DNA of 8,337 bases from the NCBI GenBank assembly GCA_019090565.1, contig JAHRVS010000230.1, positions 1-8,337 on the forward strand, read 5' to 3'. Below the pieces are notes generated by a model. It saw only the letters and a program-made list of their open reading frames with translations, was not told the origin of the DNA and did not search any database. Below, piece after piece: positions 5,393 to 8,337 of the stretch. The position numbers were made by a program, and so were the translations under genes. The DNA comes from Gammaproteobacteria bacterium. GTDB taxonomy: Bacteria > Pseudomonadota > Gammaproteobacteria > Pseudomonadales > UBA3067. Each line of letters starts with the position of its first letter. Within the stretch, counting starts at the first letter, position 1.

Positions 5393-6338
5393 TTCTTCTT
5401 CGACAAAAAATACCGTTAGCCCAGGTGGGTTTAAACACTACCTGAGAGAGCACAGGCAGACGGCTGGGGAAAGCATCGACCAGCTTTGGCTGAAGCCTTT
5501 TGGCAGTTTAATGACGATTCTTTTAATTGGTCTGTCCCTTACGCTTCCTTTGGCCTTGATTGTGGTGCTGGAAAACGGCCGGGATCTAGTGGGTAGCTGG
5601 CAGGGCCAGTCGACGGTTTCCCTGTTCCTCAGCGAAGGGCTGAGCGAACCGGAGGGCTTGGCCTTGTCTAAAGCGCTTGCGGCACGTGATGATGTTCGCA
5701 AGTTACGCTATCTTTCAAAAGCGCAGTCACTACAAGAGTTTGAGAGCAGCTCAGGCATAGCGGTCTCCCTTGAGCTGTTGGGGGAGAACCCCTTACCTGC
5801 GGTGATTATTGTGGAGGCGCGAAATGCAGATCCGGCGGCACTGGATGCACTGCGAGGCGAGCTTTCTAGCTTGTCAGGGGTCGCCTTTGCCCAGCTTGAT
5901 CTGCAGTGGGTTAAGCGCCTGCAAGCGATGCTTCAGGTGGGGGTGCAGTCCGCGCAGGTAATGGCCCTGGTTTTCACTTTGGTGGTATTGTTTGTGGTAA
6001 TGAACACTTTGAAGCTGCTGATTGCTCAGCGACGCAGTGAGATCGACATTACCTTGTTAGTTGGTGGCTCTCACGCATACATCCGTAGGCCATTTTTATA
6101 CCTAGGCTTGTGGTATGGCTTATTTGGGGGGCTGTTGGCTGTCACGTTGGTAGAGGCGTTTCTGTGGTGGATAGAAGGCCCCATCGCAAATATGGCGTCA
6201 TTGTATGACAGCAGTTTTCAAGTGCGAAGCATGCCCGTAATGCTCTTCTTGCAAGCCTTGGTCTTTAGTAGTCTGCTAGGGGTTGTTGCAGCATGGATCG
6301 AGGCCAGCGCGCACCTACGGCGGGCATTGCCAAGATGA
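5385..6338 (+). CDS. ftsX: Cell division protein FtsX (FtsEX membrane subunit)
   Basis: FtsX is the inner-membrane partner of FtsE. Its large periplasmic loop recruits and activates amidase activators (EnvC-type in Gammaproteobacteria) during septation. The 317-residue protein has a cytoplasmic N-terminus with FKHYLREHRQ (16-25), TM1 at about 42-64, a periplasmic loop at about 65-185, TM2 at about 190-212, TM3 at about 236-262 and TM4 at about 284-307. After TM2 comes the family motif MNTLKLLIAQRRSEIDITLLVGGSHAYIRRPF. I chose the ATG at 5385, which overlaps the ftsE stop by 8 bp. Three GTG codons in a row (5376-5384) lie in frame just before it and could serve as alternatives, adding at most three residues. 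No terminator is obvious between it and rpoH, so read-through into rpoH is possible. Confidence 0.95.
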   Translation: MPNSSSTKNTVSPGGFKHYLREHRQTAGESIDQLWLKPFGSLMTILLIGLSLTLPLALIVVLENGRDLVGSWQGQSTVSLFLSEGLSEPEGLALSKALAARDDVRKLRYLSKAQSLQEFESSSGIAVSLELLGENPLPAVIIVEARNADPAALDALRGELSSLSGVAFAQLDLQWVKRLQAMLQVGVQSAQVMALVFTLVVLFVVMNTLKLLIAQRRSEIDITLLVGGSHAYIRRPFLYLGLWYGLFGGLLAVTLVEAFLWWIEGPIANMASLYDSSFQVRSMPVMLFLQALVFSSLLGVVAAWIEASAHLRRALPR

Positions 6339-6354
6339 ACCCTCTAGTAAAAGG

Positions 6355-6382
6355 GGAACTTTTCGGGGTGTTAGCACTCGAA
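6355..6382 (+). promoter_or_regulatory. Candidate sigma-E promoter of rpoH
   Basis: GGAACTT (6355-6361) matches the sigma-E -35 consensus, and TCGAA (6378-6382) resembles the -10 (TCTGA/TCAAA) after a 16-bp spacer. That spacing equals my recollection of the E. coli sigma-E-dependent rpoH P3 promoter. Transcription would start near 6388-6390, giving a leader of about 43 nt. The -10 lies inside the CIRCE element. The prediction is by eye, but element match, spacing and target gene agree. Confidence 0.65.
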
Positions 6383-6397
6383 TGTTAAGAGTGCTAA
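6371..6397. promoter_or_regulatory. CIRCE element (HrcA operator) in front of rpoH
   Basis: TTAGCACTC (6371-6379), a 9-bp spacer and GAGTGCTAA (6389-6397) form a perfect inverted repeat. Its arms and spacer match the CIRCE consensus at every conserved position. CIRCE is the operator of HrcA, a heat-sensitive repressor that normally controls groESL and hrcA-grpE-dnaK. Here it covers the -10 and predicted start of the sigma-E-type promoter, 34 bp before the rpoH ATG, so bound HrcA should block that promoter. No hrcA gene is in the window. An exact 18-of-18 match with correct spacing is very unlikely by chance. Confidence 0.93.
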
Positions 6398-6431
6398 ACT
6401 TGAGCACCGAAGCGAGGAGAAAATAAAACGA

Positions 6432-7292
6432 ATGAGTGCAAATCTAAGTTTATCTTATGCCAACATTGGTGCGCCGGGTGCAAACCTAGAGTCTTATATG
6501 CGCACGGTAAGCACGATATCGATTCTAAGCGCTGAGGAAGAGCGCGTACTGGCTGAGCGACTCTTTTATGAGGGTGATCTCGAAGCAGCTCGCCAAATGG
6601 TTATGTCTCATCTGCGCTTCGTGGTACATATTGCTAAAAGTTATTCGGGTTACGGCTTGCCTCAGGGTGACCTGATTCAAGAAGGTAATGTTGGCCTGAT
6701 GAAGGCAGTGAAACGTTTTGACCCTGAAAAAGGGGTTCGATTGGTGTCCTTTGCTGTGCATTGGATCAAAGCCGAAATTCACGAATTTGTTTTACGCAAT
6801 TGGCGTATTGTTAAAGTGGCTACTACCAAAGCTCAGCGCAAGTTATTCTTTAACCTGCGAAAATCCAAAACGGAGCTGCGCCAGTTTACGGCTGAAGAGA
6901 TCAAGTCCGTTGCCAAAGATCTTAACGTGACACCGAAAGATGTGCGGGAAATGGAAGGGCGTCTCGGTGCGTACGATGCGGCATTTGATGCCTCTGGTGA
7001 TCAGGACGATGACAAGGCGATGCTTGCGCCGGCCAACTACCTTGAGGATAAATCTGTAGACCCAGCGTTGTTGCTGGAAAAAGAAAGCCATACCGCGTCG
7101 GCCAATGCGCAGTTGCGCAACGCGATGTCTGAACTGGATGAGCGTAGCCAAGATATTCTTCAGCAGCGTTGGTTAAGCGATAAAAAGGCCACCTTGTGTG
7201 AGCTTGCTGAAAAATATGGCGTGTCCGCAGAGCGCATTCGTCAGCTTGAAAAGAGCGCGATGAATAAGCTCAAGGTCGGCATAGACATCTAA
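6432..7292 (+). CDS. rpoH: RNA polymerase heat-shock sigma factor sigma-32
   Basis: RpoH directs RNA polymerase to heat-shock promoters for chaperones and proteases. The 286-residue protein has sigma region 2 (about 52-125) with GLPQGDLIQEGNVGLMKAVKRFDPEKG and FAVHWIKAEIHEFVLRNWRIVKVATTKAQ. The RpoH box QRKLFFNLRK (135-144) is diagnostic against other group-2/3 sigmas. Region 4 carries the helix-turn-helix TLCELAEKYGVSAERIRQLE (254-273). Relative to E. coli the acidic linker at 187-195 differs, as expected between orders. GAGGAG (6414-6419) lies 12 bp before the ATG, a rather long spacing. It follows ftsX by 93 bp, the usual order in Gammaproteobacteria. Its control region combines a sigma-E-type promoter and a CIRCE element, and a terminator follows. 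E. coli-like thermosensing by mRNA structure cannot be judged from sequence alone. Confidence 0.97.
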   Translation: MSANLSLSYANIGAPGANLESYMRTVSTISILSAEEERVLAERLFYEGDLEAARQMVMSHLRFVVHIAKSYSGYGLPQGDLIQEGNVGLMKAVKRFDPEKGVRLVSFAVHWIKAEIHEFVLRNWRIVKVATTKAQRKLFFNLRKSKTELRQFTAEEIKSVAKDLNVTPKDVREMEGRLGAYDAAFDASGDQDDDKAMLAPANYLEDKSVDPALLLEKESHTASANAQLRNAMSELDERSQDILQQRWLSDKKATLCELAEKYGVSAERIRQLEKSAMNKLKVGIDI

Positions 7293-7302
7293 ATGTAGGC
7301 AT

Positions 7303-7327
7303 ACCCTTGGTTTGTTTTGCCGAGGGT
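7303..7327 (+). other. Hairpin between rpoH and its terminator
   Basis: ACCCTTGG (7303-7310) pairs with CCGAGGGT (7320-7327), 8 bp with one G-U, around a 9-nt T-rich loop. No T-run follows, so it is not itself a terminator. It could stabilise the 3' end of the rpoH mRNA or help the adjoining terminator. Confidence 0.45.
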
Positions 7328-7332
7328 CGAAG

Positions 7333-7358
7333 AAACCGCCTAAATGGCGGTTTTTTTT
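7333..7358 (+). terminator. Intrinsic terminator of rpoH
   Basis: AAACCGCC (7333-7340), loop TAAAT and GGCGGTTT (7346-7353) form an 8-bp stem running into T-residues to 7358. It lies about 40 bp after the rpoH stop and separates rpoH from the DUF423 gene. Confidence 0.9.
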
Positions 7359-7382
7359 GTCCGATGAAAAAGAGAGTGTTCA

Positions 7383-7772
7383 ATGCGATATTTCTTAGTG
7401 CTGGGTGCCCTTGGCTGCGGCTTGGCCGTGGTTCTTGGTGCGTTTGCCGCACATGGGCTTAAAGCGCATTTATCTTCCGCTTCAATCGCAACGTTTACCA
7501 CGGGCGTGACCTACCAGTTTTACCATAGCCTCGGGCTTCTTGTTATTGGCTTGTCTACTTTGCACTACTCTGAAGCACGCTGGTTAAATATGGCGGGTAA
7601 GCTGTTTATTGCGGGGATTATTTTATTTAGTGGCAGTCTTTACGGTTTAAGTTTATTCAAGTGGGGCTTCTTGGGGCCAGTAACACCTCTGGGCGGCTTG
7701 TCGTTTATTGCGGGCTGGGGTTTAATGGCTTTCCATTTTTTTAAGAGCACGCCTTCAGTCAGCTCTTCTTAG
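7383..7772 (+). CDS. DUF423 family small inner-membrane protein (YgdD-like)
   Basis: The 129-residue protein has four predicted membrane segments, at about residues 3-22, 44-62, 70-90 and 100-120. It shows the conserved pieces of the DUF423 family: GAFAAHGLK after the first segment, TGVTYQFYHSLGLL, ILFSGSLYGLSL and TPLGGLSFIAGWGLMAF. E. coli YgdD is a homologue of similar length. No biochemical role is established for the family to my knowledge. AGAGAG (7371-7376) lies 6 bp before the ATG. It sits just after the rpoH terminator and 46 bp before thiS, with no clear terminator between, so it may be co-transcribed with thiS-thiG. That link need not mean a role in thiamine synthesis. The promoter is not evident; part of the leader overlaps the rpoH terminator. 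Family assignment confident, function unknown. Confidence 0.88.
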   Translation: MRYFLVLGALGCGLAVVLGAFAAHGLKAHLSSASIATFTTGVTYQFYHSLGLLVIGLSTLHYSEARWLNMAGKLFIAGIILFSGSLYGLSLFKWGFLGPVTPLGGLSFIAGWGLMAFHFFKSTPSVSSS

Positions 7773-7818
7773 CGACGGCTTTTTAACAGCCTGTTGGGCT
7801 CAATGCCTTGGAATAAAC

Positions 7819-8019
7819 ATGCAGATAATGATGAATGGTGAAGCCATGGAGGTTGATGACAATTTTTCTATCAACCAACTGGTGGAAAAGCTTGAGCTGA
7901 TGAATAAGCGGATTGCTATCGAATTAAATTGTGAAATAGTACCCCGGAGCCAGTTTCATGCGGTACGACTCAAAGCAGGTGATTGCGTTGAGGTTGTGCA
8001 GGCTATTGGTGGGGGTTAA
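7819..8019 (+). CDS. thiS: Sulfur carrier protein ThiS
   Basis: ThiS is a ubiquitin-fold protein whose C-terminal glycine is adenylated by ThiF and converted to a thiocarboxylate, the sulfur donor for the thiazole ring of thiamine. The 66 residues have the typical opening MQIMMNGEAMEV, the central IAIELNCEIVPRSQF and the essential C-terminal GG within VVQAIGGG. The ATG at 7819 is chosen because MQI-NGE is the family start; the Shine-Dalgarno is weak (GGA, 7810-7812), and an internal ATG at 7828 would remove the first beta-strand residues. thiG begins 32 bp downstream, so the carrier and the synthase that uses it are adjacent. ThiF, ThiH or ThiO are not in the window. Confidence 0.94.
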   Translation: MQIMMNGEAMEVDDNFSINQLVEKLELMNKRIAIELNCEIVPRSQFHAVRLKAGDCVEVVQAIGGG

Positions 8020-8051
8020 ATAGTCTGGGGAATAATATTGAGGAATAAAGC

Positions 8052-8337
8052 GTGAGCGACACTTTTACCTTAGATGGAAAAGTTTACCAGTCTCGCCTTT
8101 TGGTGGGGACCGGCAAATATCGAGACATGGCTGAAACACAACAGGCCGTGGCGGCCAGTGGTGCAGAGATTGTGACCGTTGCGGTGCGCCGCAGCAACAT
8201 CGGTCAAAATCCTGATGAGCCAAATATTTTAGAGGTGCTTCCTCCCGATAAATACACGATTTTACCCAATACGGCATTTTGTTATACCGCCGATGAAGCC
8301 GTTCGCACCTGTCGTTTAGCCAGAGAAATGCTCGACG
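8052..8337 (+). CDS. thiG: Thiazole synthase ThiG, 3'-truncated by window edge
   Basis: ThiG condenses 1-deoxy-D-xylulose 5-phosphate, dehydroglycine and the sulfur of ThiS thiocarboxylate to build the thiazole phosphate of thiamine. The first 95 residues are present, of about 260 expected. They include SRLLVGTGKYRDM (14-26), SGAEIVTVAVRR (36-47), NIGQNPDEPNILEVLPP and ILPNTAFCYTADEAVRTCRLA. The Schiff-base lysine (in the family VKLEV segment) falls just beyond the right edge and cannot be checked. The start is GTG, with GAGGA (8040-8044) 7 bp upstream. Residue 76 is Phe in PNTAFCY, where the ThiG sequences I recall have Gly (PNTAG or PNTSG). It is the second gene of thiS-thiG. The enzyme identity is secure. 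Confidence 0.95.
   Translation, partial: MSDTFTLDGKVYQSRLLVGTGKYRDMAETQQAVAASGAEIVTVAVRRSNIGQNPDEPNILEVLPPDKYTILPNTAFCYTADEAVRTCRLAREMLD

Noticed and set aside
6327..6353. Sigma-70 promoter for rpoH: TTGCCA (6327-6332) with TAAAAG (6348-6353)
   Set aside because: The spacer is 15 bp and the -10 is poor; the sigma-E-type promoter is a better explanation.
6349..6363. AAAAG-GGGAA-CTTTT hairpin as an ftsX terminator
   Set aside because: The stem is only 5 bp with one GC pair and no following T-run beyond the arm; the bases are better explained as the sigma-E -35 region.
8065..8277. Leftward 70-codon frame near the right edge
   Set aside because: It lies wholly antisense to thiG, whose protein sequence is strongly recognisable; no start signal is seen.

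Overview
The window is a compact housekeeping stretch from a gammaproteobacterium with mid-range GC content. The gene content and order point to a free-living, probably marine or environmental relative of Pseudomonas/Cellvibrio-type lineages; I cannot place it to genus. The evidence is the zinc-free forms of ribosomal proteins L28 and L33, a sigma-32 with a near-canonical RpoH box, the ftsY-ftsE-ftsX-rpoH order, and a Pseudomonas-like ThiG.

Layout from left to right. Positions 1-485 hold the 3' end of rpmB and a complete rpmG, closed by a strong terminator. Positions 486-799 are a gene-free spacer containing one block related to the rpmB-rpmG spacer. Then come mutM (800-1615) and a small predicted exported/membrane protein (1737-2051). 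A symmetrical 19-bp-stem terminator separates these from the leftward pair rsmD-coaD (3326 back to 2122). From 3567 rightward runs ftsY-ftsE-ftsX, then rpoH with its own control region and terminator, then a DUF423 membrane protein, thiS and the start of thiG, which is cut by the window edge.

The genes fall into four jobs. These are translation and ribosome maturation (L28, L33, RsmD), DNA repair and CoA synthesis (MutM, CoaD), membrane protein targeting and cell division (FtsY, FtsE, FtsX), and the heat-shock sigma factor plus thiamine thiazole synthesis (RpoH; ThiS, ThiG).

The most interesting feature is the 93-bp spacer in front of rpoH. It contains a perfect CIRCE operator (TTAGCACTC, 9 bp, GAGTGCTAA; 6371-6397), the binding site of the heat-shock repressor HrcA. 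It also contains a good sigma-E-type promoter (GGAACTT, 16 bp, TCGAA), whose -10 lies inside the CIRCE element. By inference, rpoH here would be activated by envelope stress through sigma-E and repressed by HrcA, linking three heat-shock regulators at one promoter. Most of the rest is conserved housekeeping, and I found no mobile element, CRISPR array or tRNA/rRNA gene.
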